From CAZFBA01 sp964517135 (GTDB lineage: Bacteria; Cyanobacteriota; Vampirovibrionia; JBFMGH01): a stretch of 64,000 nucleotides of DNA. Below, piece by piece: positions 1 to 9,086 of the stretch (positions are counted from its first letter, which is position 1; every line of letters begins with the position of its first letter). Under the pieces are notes generated by a model. The model made no database searches. It saw only the letters and a list, made by a program, of their open reading frames with translations, and was not told the origin of the DNA. The stretch covers positions 27,798 through 91,797 of the forward strand of contig CAZFBA010000015.1 of assembly GCA_964517135.1 (NCBI GenBank), read 5' to 3'. A program made the translations under genes and the position numbers.

Positions 1-1
1 A

Positions 2-622
2 TTAATAACCAGTTTAAAAAATTTACTTAAAAATGAACATCATTACATAAGGGCAAATGCATTATTAATTGCTAAAAACATTAAAGATAAAGAATTAATA
101 GAATATTATATGGCAGCCCTGCACGATGAGGAACTTCTTGTAAAATTAAGAGCCGCAGAAGCTATTAATAAACTGGGAGATGAAGGTAAAAATATTTTAA
201 TAAATGCTTACAAAGACCAAAATGCTGAGGTAAGACTGGTTATCATAGGTACACTTGGAGAAAATTATTCTGATATTGCCCAAGAAACCCTAATAAAAGC
301 TCTAAATGATCAAAGTTACCTTGTAAGAGCAGAAGCAGCCCGTCAGTCAGGTATAAATAAAATTAGAAAAGCAATTAACCCTTTATTAGAGTCTTTAAAC
401 GATGAAGAAGCCCAGGTAAGAGGGTTTGCAGCACATGCACTCGGTAAACTACAGGCAAAACAAGCTATTAAACCCCTGATAGAATTGCTTCAAAACGATG
501 AAGATTTTGTTAAAAGAGAAGCAGAAAAAGCACTAAAAAATATTACCGGAGAAGATTTTAAACAAAATTATAATGACTGGATAAACTGGTTTGAATCAGG
601 TAATAAAGAATTAAATGAATAA
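2..622 (+). CDS. HEAT-repeat protein, 5'-truncated by the window edge
   Basis: The reading frame is open from base 2 to the stop at 620-622, so the gene starts before the window; the ATG at 110 is internal. The codons before that ATG already encode a repeat of the same kind (KNEHHYIRANALLIA), which supports the longer frame. The visible protein is a chain of HEAT/PBS-lyase-like helical hairpins of about 31 residues with recurrent (V/L)R.EAA..LG patterns such as AQVRGFAAHALGKL. Such proteins are scaffolds for protein-protein contacts; no catalytic motif is visible. It converges on nadK, the two stops being adjacent. A second HEAT protein lies at 37747-38709. The partner is unknown. Confidence 0.75.
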   Translation, partial: LITSLKNLLKNEHHYIRANALLIAKNIKDKELIEYYMAALHDEELLVKLRAAEAINKLGDEGKNILINAYKDQNAEVRLVIIGTLGENYSDIAQETLIKALNDQSYLVRAEAARQSGINKIRKAINPLLESLNDEEAQVRGFAAHALGKLQAKQAIKPLIELLQNDEDFVKREAEKALKNITGEDFKQNYNDWINWFESGNKELNE

Positions 623-1525
623 TTATAATACTTTTAAATTCTGTTTAACATTATGATCAGGGCATTTACCAGGAAAAATACCCCAGTGAAGCTTTTCTCT
701 GAGTACTTTAAAAAAACCATCCTCATCCTTGCCTAATAATACCAGCCTGGCCTTATAAGGTTTCTTCGCAACATTAACAGTAGACCCCTGTTGTAAAGGA
801 GTATGATCCTGCCCATCACCACTAATAAAAACTTCACCTGGTTCGTTCATAATCGTAATTGTTACTACCTGCGTATCCGGTATAACAATAGGTCTCATAG
901 CAAGACTATGAGAGGCAATAGGACATAATACAATAGCTTTCATGCCGGGTTGTATGATAGGCCCACCAGCTGATAGATTATAAGCAGTTGATCCTGTAGG
1001 AGTTGATACAATAAGGCCATCTCCTAAAAAGTCATTAACTTTGTCATCACCAACAAATACATTTAATACCAGCGGTCTTGAAACTGTTCCACGTTTGATA
1101 ACAATGTCATTTAAAGCTGTCAGAGTAGTTGAAGTATTATACTTCGTATCAACAGCTTCCAGCATCAATCTTTCTTCTATACGATAATCTCCTGATAGTA
1201 GCCTATTAAGACTTTCTTCAAATGTATCAATAGAAGTTTGAGACAGAAAACCAAGATTGCCGCTATTAATGCCAAAAATCGGTATGCCTTTTGAAGCAAA
1301 GGTTCTTGCTGCACATAAAAAGGTACCATCCCCGCCTATAATAATAATTAAATCTGGTTTAAAATCTGGTTCTTTAAAAAAAACACAGGCAGCCGGGTTA
1401 ATAGCCTCTATAAAAGTATTCACCTGACATTTAGACATTATACTGGCCAGCTTGCTGACCATATTTTTAGAATTAGAGTGCTTTGTATTATAGTAAATGG
1501 CAATATTATGGAAGTCAGTAATCAT
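623..1525 (-). CDS. nadK: NAD kinase
   Basis: Phosphorylates NAD to NADP in the cytoplasm with ATP or polyphosphate. The 300-aa length is normal. The family signatures are present: GGDGT at about residues 64-68, INSGNLGFL near 87-94, and the STPTGSTAYNLSAGGP block near 174-189. Start is the ATG at 1525; the upstream tlyA stop abuts it directly (1526), so the two are probably co-transcribed, as tlyA and nadK often are in other bacteria. The C-terminal tail after about residue 280 looks poorly conserved. Confidence is high from the motifs. Confidence 0.95.
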   Translation of the reverse strand: MITDFHNIAIYYNTKHSNSKNMVSKLASIMSKCQVNTFIEAINPAACVFFKEPDFKPDLIIIIGGDGTFLCAARTFASKGIPIFGINSGNLGFLSQTSIDTFEESLNRLLSGDYRIEERLMLEAVDTKYNTSTTLTALNDIVIKRGTVSRPLVLNVFVGDDKVNDFLGDGLIVSTPTGSTAYNLSAGGPIIQPGMKAIVLCPIASHSLAMRPIVIPDTQVVTITIMNEPGEVFISGDGQDHTPLQQGSTVNVAKKPYKARLVLLGKDEDGFFKVLREKLHWGIFPGKCPDHNVKQNLKVL

Positions 1526-2356
1526 TTAATCAAGGTCCTTGTGAGCTTTTTCAACAATTGAATTTATTAAAGTATTATCTATTAAATCTTTAGCTGGTTT
1601 ACCGGTAACATAACCCAGATACTCTATATTACCAGAAGGGCCCTTAACAGGGGAATAGGTCAGATCAACAGGATACAATTCGAGGTTTTTACAAAAGTCG
1701 AAAATCGTTGATATCACAGAAATATGAGTTTTGTTGTCTTTTACAACTCCTGATTTTGTTACCCTTTCACGGCCAGCCTCAAACTGGGGCTTTATCAATA
1801 TTATGAGGTGCTTTTCATAACTCATAAGACTAACAAGAGATATTATAACTTTAGTTACAGAAATAAAGGATAGATCTATAGTAGCCAGCGAAGCCTTTAT
1901 AGACTGTTCATCATTATAAAGTTTTTCAGGTGTGAGATAACGGATATTAGTTCTCTCAATTACCTTTACTCTGGGATCATTACGTAACTTCCAGTCAAGC
2001 TGACCATAACCTACATCAACAGCATATACCATGGCAGCACCGTTTTGAAGCAGGCAATCTGTGAATCCTCCGGTTGAAGCACCCGCATCAATACAAATAC
2101 GGTCTTTTAGATCAATATTAAACACATCAAGAGCTTTTGCCAGTTTTAATCCACCCCTGCTAACAAAAGGAAGATAATCATCTTTAACTGTTATCAGGAC
2201 TTCTTGAGAAAATTTTGTACCTGATTTAGTTTCTTTATTGCCGTTAACATAAACTACTCCTGCCATAATAGCTGCCTGTGCTTTTTGTCTTGTTTCAAAA
2301 AGTTCTTTTTCAACAAGCAAAGTATCCAGACGTTTCTTTTCTTTTTTTTCTCTCAT
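1526..2356 (-). CDS. tlyA: TlyA family RNA methyltransferase (S4 + FtsJ-like)
   Basis: Predicted 2'-O-ribose rRNA methyltransferase of the TlyA/hemolysin A family. The N-terminus carries an S4 RNA-binding domain (KRLDTLLVEKELFETRQKA...), followed by an FtsJ-like Rossmann domain with the SAM loop DAGASTGGFTDCLL and the downstream DVGYGQLDWKLR block. The frame is open to a GTG at 2401, but the ATG at 2356 (MREKKEKKRLD) sits where family members start and is preferred; neither candidate has a strong ribosome binding site. Stop directly abuts nadK. Historical 'hemolysin' labels for this family are probably secondary to the methylation role. Confidence 0.9.
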   Translation of the reverse strand: MREKKEKKRLDTLLVEKELFETRQKAQAAIMAGVVYVNGNKETKSGTKFSQEVLITVKDDYLPFVSRGGLKLAKALDVFNIDLKDRICIDAGASTGGFTDCLLQNGAAMVYAVDVGYGQLDWKLRNDPRVKVIERTNIRYLTPEKLYNDEQSIKASLATIDLSFISVTKVIISLVSLMSYEKHLIILIKPQFEAGRERVTKSGVVKDNKTHISVISTIFDFCKNLELYPVDLTYSPVKGPSGNIEYLGYVTGKPAKDLIDNTLINSIVEKAHKDLD

Positions 2357-2416
2357 CAGAGTGGTTATTCCGGTTTTATTCAACGGTAATAATAATAACA
2401 CAGTCTAATTATATAA

Positions 2417-2818
2417 ATGTATATGTTGAATGAAAAGAACAATAACGATACACTTTTAATAAGGCACGGAGATAAAAAAAGTGTGAATAAAGCAGAAGAA
2501 AAATTAAAAAATATTCTTCAAAACAAACCACAACAAAAAAGCAAACTTGAAGAAGATCCTTTTATAGACTGGGATATGGTAGCATCGTTTATTGTTTCTG
2601 CCATCTTTCTCTCTATAGTATTTTTATCCTTATGGGTACTCATTATGAGCCATTTTGAGAGCTCTTATATAAAAACAGCCTCTCAATTAAAAAGAAAAGA
2701 TCATCCAGATTTAGTTTTTAAGCTGATACCCGGCCCTGTCAAACGTGGAGAATTTTCTTTAAAAGATGCTAAAAAGTTTTTCAATATGACTGATGATGAA
2801 GAAAATAAACCTAAATAG
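2417..2818 (+). CDS. Hypothetical single-pass membrane protein
   Basis: 133-aa protein of unknown function. It has a charged, Asn/Lys-rich N-terminal cytoplasmic segment, one clear hydrophobic helix (about residues 54-76) and a C-terminal soluble part of about 55 residues with basic and acidic patches. No signal peptidase site or catalytic motif is visible. It is divergent from tlyA with only about 60 bp between the starts, and its last 8 bp overlap the convergent gene at 2811-3479. A nearby in-frame ATG (residue 3) is an alternative start. Confidence 0.6.
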   Translation: MYMLNEKNNNDTLLIRHGDKKSVNKAEEKLKNILQNKPQQKSKLEEDPFIDWDMVASFIVSAIFLSIVFLSLWVLIMSHFESSYIKTASQLKRKDHPDLVFKLIPGPVKRGEFSLKDAKKFFNMTDDEENKPK

Positions 2819-3479
2819 ACATTTTGCCAAGCATAGATAGAGCAATAAAAGCTAAAAATAAAAGAAAACAAAGGGCAGTAGACACAACAGGTAACAATTT
2901 AAATATTTTTTCGGTAAAAATAGAGGCTAACCCGGCAGCAGTACCGAGTATTGTTATGTATCCACTGATTTCAATTATTAAACCGGCAAATTGAGCATAT
3001 TGTATATCATCATAAACTATTAAACCAAAGCCTGTTGCGGCAACAATGGCAGCTAAAACAAACAAACCAGCGGAAATAATTAAAAATTTAACACTTTTAA
3101 TTTCAACAACATCATAAAAACTCTTTGTATCAAAATAGTGTTTCAATATAAAAAGGCCAATAACAAATTGAAAAATACTGTAAATACCCCACCCTGCACT
3201 TGTAGTAATACTATTAATCACTCCAAGAAGAATAATGGTCACGCCGAAGACAATATACATAGCAGGTTCAAGTATAAAAAAGCTAAAAACCCCCAATATT
3301 ATAAGTATAATACCCCAAACCCAACTCAAAAAACCAGCAAATATCATTGAAATAATACCAATAATAATTAAAGCATTTGACCATCCTTTAATATCTTTCT
3401 TCACTCGCTCAACAACAGCTGGTTGTATTGAATTATGTTCATTGGTGGTTAATTCTTTATTTTCGTCATTATTATTCAT
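2811..3479 (-). CDS. Polytopic membrane protein, DUF308/HdeD-like
   Basis: 222-aa protein with a polar N-terminus of about 30 residues, then paired hydrophobic helices, six or seven in total, broken by short loops. The pattern of small repeated helix pairs (GWSNALIIIGIISMIFAGFL...) resembles the DUF308/HdeD acid-resistance membrane family, but the match is by topology rather than by a diagnostic motif. It ends 8 bp inside the convergent 2417-2818 gene. ORFs on the opposite strand here are shadows produced by AT-rich transmembrane codons. Confidence 0.6.
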   Translation of the reverse strand: MNNNDENKELTTNEHNSIQPAVVERVKKDIKGWSNALIIIGIISMIFAGFLSWVWGIILIILGVFSFFILEPAMYIVFGVTIILLGVINSITTSAGWGIYSIFQFVIGLFILKHYFDTKSFYDVVEIKSVKFLIISAGLFVLAAIVAATGFGLIVYDDIQYAQFAGLIIEISGYITILGTAAGLASIFTEKIFKLLPVVSTALCFLLFLAFIALSMLGKMSI

Positions 3480-3546
3480 TATTATGGCTTTCTAAAAAAT
3501 AACAGACATTAAAAGTCAATCATAACATACAAAAAGGACCAGTGAG

Positions 3547-3587
3547 ATTTTTATTTATATACACATAATGTGTATATAAATAAAAAT
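3547..3587. repeat. Perfect 41-bp palindrome with 1-nt centre
   Basis: Two 20-nt arms (3547-3566 and 3568-3587) are exact reverse complements around one A. The core reads ACACATaATGTGT, the same half-sites as the dispersed CATATG-centred palindrome of this window. It lies in the 191-bp spacer between the membrane gene and the GH13-like gene. There is no pronounced T-run after it on either strand, so it is more likely an operator, a cruciform-forming site or part of the repeat family than a terminator. Confidence 0.85.
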
Positions 3588-3616
3588 TAAAATATGAAAG
3601 AAAAAAACATAATTGT

Positions 3617-3630
3617 AATACATATGTGTT
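3617..3630. repeat. Dispersed palindrome AATACATATGTGTT
   Basis: One of eight copies of AAYACATATGTRTT in the window. Its right half also forms a second small hairpin with downstream DNA (TATGTG 3623-3628, CACATA 3634-3639). It lies upstream of the GH13-like gene. Confidence 0.7.
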
Positions 3631-3670
3631 ATGCACATAAAAACAAGACAAAACAAACAAAAACATAATC

Positions 3671-6616
3671 ATGATAATATTGAATAAAGAACCCGCAAAA
3701 TNNNNNNNNNNNNNNNNNNNNNNNNNNNNNNNNNNNNNNNNNNNNNNNNNNNNNNNNNNNNNNNNNNNNNNNNNNNNNNNNNNNNNNNNNNNNNNNNNNN
3801 NCAAAGAGCAACAATTTAAACTTGAACTTTTTACTCCCATTGAAGCAATTAGCCCTACTAAACTCACTGAAAATACTGCACTAAAAATTCCATTCAGGCA
3901 TGATGAAATACAGCTTATACATATAGATGAATATATGGTAGGCATTATTGATAACATCAACACCGGAAATAAAAATGAATTCGGTTCATTTTACTGGCTG
4001 AAGTACTACAGTACAAATAACTCTGCAAAAGTTATGAGAGATCCACTGGCACAATCTGTTCCCTTTGGTATTTATGCACCAGCAGAGGTTTATGATATTG
4101 AAGAAATGCTGAAAAACAGAAAAGATAAAGGCTATTTTAAAACTTTTAATAAAATACAATATCCTGACGGGCTTTATCGTGCCAGAGATATAGGTTCAAC
4201 ACTGGAAATACACACTGAAACAGCCACCAGAGAAGGTACCATACAGGCTTTGACAGAAAAATTCAAAAGTATTGCTTCTAAAATTAATGACAACATTAAA
4301 AACAATAACAGTAATATTTATGCTACTCTTACAGCAGATGAACTTCATTTCACTGGCTTTGATACCATTGAACTCACTCCTGAAGTACCACCTGTTGAAC
4401 GAGAAACCATTCAATCTCAATCAGGTGAATTCTTTAACGTTAAATCAAAAGAAAACTCTAATGTTCTTGTTGAACTCAAAAAACCAGATATTTCAAACTG
4501 GGGATACGACACACCTATTACAGGTACTGCAGCTTTAAACCCATCTATTTTAAGGACATTAAGACCAGACGAATTTCTTGAGTTTATAGAAACTCTCCAC
4601 ACAATGCCTGATCAACCAATACAGCTATCTCTTGATGCAGTACTCGGCCATGCAGACTTTCAAGGGGCTAGATTACTAGAAACCTTCGACGAAACGTCAC
4701 CAGACCCATCTAACATCAAATATATCAACAGTAAATACTTCAGAGGCCCAAACATGTACGGGCGAGATATCAACTACGCCAACCCTCAGGTAAGAGCCAT
4801 ATTGCTTGAAATGCTAAGAAGAAAGATTAACTATGGTTTTGACTGCCTGAGAGTTGATGGAGGACAGGATTTTGTCAAATATGTTGACGATGAAACAGGC
4901 TTCAGAATTCAAGATGACATTTTTATCAATGAAATGATCAATACTATACAGGAAATTGACGGTAACAAACGCCTTCTAGACACCAATATAGAGGATGGCA
5001 GGCCCTGGCCTAACGACATGAACTGGCTTTATAACGCAACCTATACTGAACATACACTTGAAAGAACCTTACCGCACGAAGATAAAGTCAAACAATGGGG
5101 TCCTCTTATCTTTGCACACAATGTTCACGGTAAATTCAAATGGTTTCAGAACAAGTGGGACAGGTTCAAAGATAACTTCAAAGAAGGCCAGTACTGGATC
5201 ACAGGACACTCCAATCACGACAACGCCAGATATTTTTATAGATTGGTAAAAACAAAACCCGGCAGCTCTTACACACCAGGAGAACTTTTAGAGAACTATT
5301 ACAACGATGAATTTGGAAAATCTTTGCCTGAAGCAGCACACAATATACTAGACAATGGAGCTTTAAGTGCCATAAACTTAGCATTTCTACCAGGATCACC
5401 AATGTTTTTCCTCAATGCCCTTTTCCACACTCCCTGGTTATTCTTCAGAGATATCGATAACAACTACGGAGTAAAGGTTACAGCAGATGAAGGCTCAAGG
5501 TTTTTAAACTGGTACATAGATAACAAAACTTATGATAACCCGAAAAACTTTCAGAGACTGAAAGAATTAGGGTTCAAAACACTTAATCAGCTTATCAACG
5601 ATCCTTCAAAAGAAAAGCCATCCGGCTTTATGGATATACTCTTTAATAAACACGAAAAAATCAAAACAGACCCTGTAATGGTACTCTATCTCTATGATTC
5701 ACCGGAAGAAGAAGGACACTTCAAAAACGCTGATGAACTCAAAAAACACTATAAAAAGCTTACCAACCCACTTAAAGAAAACGATATAAAACATCAAGAA
5801 GAACTTAGAAAAAGGATTTTCGACGATACAATAGAATCAAAACGCAAGGTTAAGTTTGCACGAACAATGTTAAATAAGTCTCTAGGACAAATAGTAAAAG
5901 ACCTTGATATAATAACAAATAGCAATAACAAAGAACTGGAAGCACAAAGAGAAAAATTAATCTTCTTAAAAGCACTGGATAACGACAGCCTGGCATTACT
6001 TCTTGAAGATGCAGCATCCATAAATGAATATAACATTCAAAAATGGGCAAAAGATAAAAAGCTTACAAAAGCAGCCCCTGAAAAAATGAAACAAAAAGGA
6101 AAGCTAACAGAAGAAAAACTAAAAGAATTTGCTCTGGCCTTCATGCTAGACGCCAGAGATGTTTCTAAAGTTAACAACTATGAAAATACTGTTAACAAAG
6201 ATCTTGCGTTATTTAACTTCAACCTGAGACTCTTCAGAAGAAAGAATCCATGGCTCATCAACAACCCCGGCAACGACATTACTAAAGACTTTTTCAACCG
6301 AAAAATTATTACAAATGGCGCAAAGGATCTAGGTGCTTTCTTTTCCGATAAAGGTGACCTTATTAACTCAAACACTATCTATTACGGATGGAGAACCAAT
6401 CCTGAAAACACCAGACAAATATTTATTATTGCAAACATGGAAGGTAATCCTCTCATCAAACTAGCACTAAACCAATTTATTAATAACGAATATGATTGGA
6501 AAGTTGTTATTAAACACCCGGCAATGAAAGATATACCACCTAAAATCAACAGTAACTTCGTGTTAAAGGACTTTAAATGCGGTGAAGTTCTTGTACTTGA
6601 ACGATCTATTAAATAA
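3671..6616 (+). CDS. GH13-like alpha-amylase-family protein, interrupted by assembly gap
   Basis: Large predicted glycoside hydrolase. Four alpha-amylase-type regions can be read: LSLDAVLGHAD (region I-like), DCLRVDGG with the presumed nucleophile Asp codon at 4856, NIEDGRPW with the presumed acid Glu at 4991, and SNHDNAR with the presumed transition-state Asp at 5219. An unusual charged helical C-terminal part of about 300 residues follows the barrel. No signal peptide is visible in the sequenced part. Bases 3702-3801 are N; since a 100-N run is a conventional placeholder, the true length, frame and N-terminus are unknown, and the ATG at 3671 may not belong to this gene. Substrate cannot be inferred. 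Confidence 0.75.
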   Translation: MIILNKEPAKXXXXXXXXXXXXXXXXXXXXXXXXXXXXXXXXXXKEQQFKLELFTPIEAISPTKLTENTALKIPFRHDEIQLIHIDEYMVGIIDNINTGNKNEFGSFYWLKYYSTNNSAKVMRDPLAQSVPFGIYAPAEVYDIEEMLKNRKDKGYFKTFNKIQYPDGLYRARDIGSTLEIHTETATREGTIQALTEKFKSIASKINDNIKNNNSNIYATLTADELHFTGFDTIELTPEVPPVERETIQSQSGEFFNVKSKENSNVLVELKKPDISNWGYDTPITGTAALNPSILRTLRPDEFLEFIETLHTMPDQPIQLSLDAVLGHADFQGARLLETFDETSPDPSNIKYINSKYFRGPNMYGRDINYANPQVRAILLEMLRRKINYGFDCLRVDGGQDFVKYVDDETGFRIQDDIFINEMINTIQEIDGNKRLLDTNIEDGRPWPNDMNWLYNATYTEHTLERTLPHEDKVKQWGPLIFAHNVHGKFKWFQNKWDRFKDNFKEGQYWITGHSNHDNARYFYRLVKTKPGSSYTPGELLENYYNDEFGKSLPEAAHNILDNGALSAINLAFLPGSPMFFLNALFHTPWLFFRDIDNNYGVKVTADEGSRFLNWYIDNKTYDNPKNFQRLKELGFKTLNQLINDPSKEKPSGFMDILFNKHEKIKTDPVMVLYLYDSPEEEGHFKNADELKKHYKKLTNPLKENDIKHQEELRKRIFDDTIESKRKVKFARTMLNKSLGQIVKDLDIITNSNNKELEAQREKLIFLKALDNDSLALLLEDAASINEYNIQKWAKDKKLTKAAPEKMKQKGKLTEEKLKEFALAFMLDARDVSKVNNYENTVNKDLALFNFNLRLFRRKNPWLINNPGNDITKDFFNRKIITNGAKDLGAFFSDKGDLINSNTIYYGWRTNPENTRQIFIIANMEGNPLIKLALNQFINNEYDWKVVIKHPAMKDIPPKINSNFVLKDFKCGEVLVLERSIK
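3702..3801. other. Assembly gap (100 N)
   Basis: Exactly 100 undetermined bases, the usual scaffolding placeholder. It splits the 5' part of the GH13-like gene, and continuity of the reading frame across it is accidental until sequenced. Confidence 0.98.
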
Positions 6617-6632
6617 TTCTATCTCATAAGTT

Positions 6633-6650
6633 AGCCTTTATCAGGCTTTA
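6633..6650 (+). terminator. Possible short terminator after GH13-like gene
   Basis: AGCCT (6633-6637), a 5-nt loop and AGGCT (6643-6647), then TTTA. The stem is short and it overlaps the end of the convergent 6641-7264 gene, so this is a weak call. Confidence 0.3.
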
Positions 6651-7264
6651 ATATCTAAAGAGGCTTCCTGCAACTGAGAAGCAGTGAAATTTCTTGGTAT
6701 TTGACCGTTTCTTAAATCATTTAACTGTTTAGCATATATACCGGCCTTTCTTTCAGGGATCTTTTCACCTTCTTCAAGTTTAATACCAAGTTTATTTAAA
6801 AGAGGAGGAAGAATCATATTATTTAATTTTGGTGCTATAACAGCAAGAGCAACAATTGAACCTATAATAGACCCTACTGCAATAGCTCCATTAACAACTG
6901 GTGCCTTCTGAAGCATGTTACCACCCTTTTTCAGGAACTCAGAAACCGCACCATAGTTCTTAAACTGATCAAAACCAGTATTCGGTAAATTTCCTACCAG
7001 CTTTTTACCAACTGAAAAACCAAAACGTTTAAAGACATCCGCCAGAGCCAGATGAGCTCCCAGGCATAATACCTGATGAAAGAACTCTCTGGCCGCCGAA
7101 TATTTCTTGGCCCCAGGAGAAGCCTTTGAATCTGCCAGCGTAAATACAGGTCTAAAAACAGCATTACTAACAATTAAACCTGCTACCGGCCATACAGGAT
7201 CACTGGCAAACTTCATTACCTTTGGATTATTAACTATGCTTTTTATGACCGGTGTTAACTGCAT
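6641..7264 (-). CDS. Lineage-type membrane protein, paralogue of next gene
   Basis: 207 aa, function unknown. It shares with the neighbouring gene (7268-7843) an N-terminal hydrophobic stretch followed by FRPVFTLAD and then YSAAREF about ten residues later, and a second hydrophobic region near residues 125-150 ahead of a conserved LLNKLG-type helix. Three or four membrane segments are likely. It follows its paralogue after 3 bp, so the two form a two-gene operon. The pair looks like an old tandem duplication. I recall similar proteins only from Melainabacteria-type genomes; no biochemical role can be assigned. Confidence 0.65.
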   Translation of the reverse strand: MQLTPVIKSIVNNPKVMKFASDPVWPVAGLIVSNAVFRPVFTLADSKASPGAKKYSAAREFFHQVLCLGAHLALADVFKRFGFSVGKKLVGNLPNTGFDQFKNYGAVSEFLKKGGNMLQKAPVVNGAIAVGSIIGSIVALAVIAPKLNNMILPPLLNKLGIKLEEGEKIPERKAGIYAKQLNDLRNGQIPRNFTASQLQEASLDIKA

Positions 7265-7267
7265 TTA

Positions 7268-7843
7268 CTAATGTATCCTTAATCCTTGTGAACTTTCAAA
7301 CCTGTAATGCTGCCATATATTATCATTTACAGGTATTTTAACAGGTGCTACAGGTTTTGGTTGTTGTATGTTAAGATCTTCAGCTTTTGAAACTATATCC
7401 AGAGAAGGTTTTTCTTTTGTAACGTCTTCTTCTACTTTAAACTTTGGATTCTTTTTAAGCTTATTCATCAGAGGATCCATAATCAAAGTACCAACAATAG
7501 GAATCGTAAAGTTTGCCAGAAGCAACCCGGCAAAAGAAAAAACGTTTTTAACTTTGTTAATGTTCTCTGGCCTGGCAAATTTCTTAGCTAAAACGCCACC
7601 TGCCAGCCTGGACATTATAATACATATAGGCATTGCCAGGGCTTCAGTTACAAACTCTCTCATAGCGGCATACATTTTTCTCTCTTTAGGCTGATTGGGG
7701 TCTGAGAGCGTAATGAGAGGCCTTAATGTCATATTGAATAAGCATAATGCAACAATAGTAAATAGCGGATCCGGGTTAGACCCAAGTTTGCCATAGAAAT
7801 TTTTGGCATTCTTTGCTATAATTGTTGACATCTGCTTAAACAA
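7268..7843 (-). CDS. Lineage-type membrane protein, first of tandem pair
   Basis: 191 aa, function unknown. It carries the same landmarks as the downstream gene: LRPLITLSD near residues 40-48 and YAAMREF near 58-64, with hydrophobic helices around residues 28-48, 65-85 and 105-125. The C-terminal 60 residues are soluble and rich in Pro, Lys and Val. The conserved (F/L)RPxxTLxD...AxREF block is the best handle for finding relatives. Upstream lies a 277-bp spacer shared with the end of the flagellar operon. Confidence 0.65.
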   Translation of the reverse strand: MFKQMSTIIAKNAKNFYGKLGSNPDPLFTIVALCLFNMTLRPLITLSDPNQPKERKMYAAMREFVTEALAMPICIIMSRLAGGVLAKKFARPENINKVKNVFSFAGLLLANFTIPIVGTLIMDPLMNKLKKNPKFKVEEDVTKEKPSLDIVSKAEDLNIQQPKPVAPVKIPVNDNIWQHYRFESSQGLRIH

Positions 7844-8032
7844 AATGTTCTAAGACCCCGTAAAACTGTTTTTTTAACCGCAGAAAATGTCTTGTTTGCC
7901 TATTTTTAAATTAAAATTGATAACTTATGAGAGAGAATATCATGTTAATAAAGGTAAAACATACAAAAAATTTACCTAATTTATCTAAATATTAACAAGA
8001 TTTTACCTTTCAAAAATTATTAATCAAAATAC

Positions 8033-8046
8033 AATACATATGTATT
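8033..8046. repeat. Dispersed palindrome AATACATATGTATT
   Basis: Exact copy of the 14-bp palindrome, 15 bp beyond the poly-A side of the flgL terminator, in the spacer between flgL and the tandem membrane genes. Confidence 0.75.
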
Positions 8047-8060
8047 AATTAAAGGACACA

Positions 8061-8084
8061 AAAAAAAAGGGCAAAAAAGCCCTT
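8061..8084 (-). terminator. Rho-independent terminator of the flg operon
   Basis: Read on the minus strand: AAGGGC, six-T loop, GCCCTT, then a run of eight T residues. This is a textbook intrinsic terminator 37 bp after the flgL stop. Confidence 0.9.
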
Positions 8085-8120
8085 ATTGAGGTGCATGTGT
8101 GTTAGGAGTGAGTAATAATT

Positions 8121-9068
8121 CTACCGTAAATAATCCAGTAAACTTGATTGTAAAACTCTTGCAGTTGCAGAAAGAGATGTTTGAAAAACTGATTCTTGAA
8201 AATTTAGATCTGATATAACTTTTGCAAGATCAACGTCTTGTATTGAGCCATATTCTTTTGATAAAGATATAGTTCTTTCCTGCAATCTGTTTTCTGTCAT
8301 ATCAAGCCTGTTAACCAAAGCCCCAACAGTTGTTTGTACACTTAAAACATTATCAAGATCATTATCAAGAAGATCAATATTACTTCGTATAGCATCATAG
8401 TTAGCTGCTGTAGGTGCAGCTATAGCAGTATTTAAATCATTAATTAATGTTGATAGAGTATTAATCAAACCATATTCATTACCTGAACCTGTATCATACT
8501 GGCCAAATATATCATCTCCCGGAAAATTAACCGTAATAACAACACCACTACCAATTTCAATATTACGCTGATAGGCTCCTGTTGACTGTGTACCATTATA
8601 AATAACATCCGCACCTGCTGTAGTGTAAGGAGCATCATTAGTTCTGGTACCACCAAAAATATACTTATTACCAAACCTGGTATTTGCAACCTGTACAACC
8701 TGATTTAAAAGTTGCTGAACTTCTTCTCGGATAGCTGCCAGCTCAGAAGGACCATTTGTCTGATTTGAAGCCTGAACTGTAAGCTCTCTAGCCCTTTGTA
8801 TAACATCTGTCGTACTAGATAATAGAGCATCAGTTGTATTTAACTCAGATCTAGCATTATTAATATTAGAAATATATCTCTCATCTTGCTTTCTGGTTTC
8901 ATCAATACCCAATAAACGGCTTAAACCAACAGGATCATCTGAAGGCACATTAATATTCTTGCCAGATGACAGCTTATTTTGCAAATCATTCAAACGTTGA
9001 AGGTTTAAATGAAGATTTTCAACACTTCTATTAGACATTAAACGATTGGTAATTCTGGCAAAACTCAT
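8121..9068 (-). CDS. flgL: Flagellar hook-associated protein 3 (FlgL)
   Basis: Hook-filament junction protein, exported by the flagellar type III system. The flagellin-like N-terminal D0/D1 helices are visible (ITNRLMSNRSVENLHLN..., then LSSGKNINVPSDDPVGLSRLLGID), and the C-terminal helix ends LSATARVLQSSLLDYLR, as in FlgL. At 315 aa it is of normal size. Start ATG at 9068 has AGGAG about 9 nt upstream. It is the last gene of the operon, 18 bp after flgK and followed by a strong terminator. Confidence 0.93.
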   Translation of the reverse strand: MSFARITNRLMSNRSVENLHLNLQRLNDLQNKLSSGKNINVPSDDPVGLSRLLGIDETRKQDERYISNINNARSELNTTDALLSSTTDVIQRARELTVQASNQTNGPSELAAIREEVQQLLNQVVQVANTRFGNKYIFGGTRTNDAPYTTAGADVIYNGTQSTGAYQRNIEIGSGVVITVNFPGDDIFGQYDTGSGNEYGLINTLSTLINDLNTAIAAPTAANYDAIRSNIDLLDNDLDNVLSVQTTVGALVNRLDMTENRLQERTISLSKEYGSIQDVDLAKVISDLNFQESVFQTSLSATARVLQSSLLDYLR

Positions 9069-9086
9069 ATATCATCGCTCCTAAAT

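Noticed and set aside
1526..2356. Hemolysin label for TlyA
   Set aside because: The S4 and FtsJ-like domains indicate an RNA methyltransferase.
3520..3963. Minus-strand ORFs crossing the N gap
   Set aside because: Frames through undetermined bases are artefacts.
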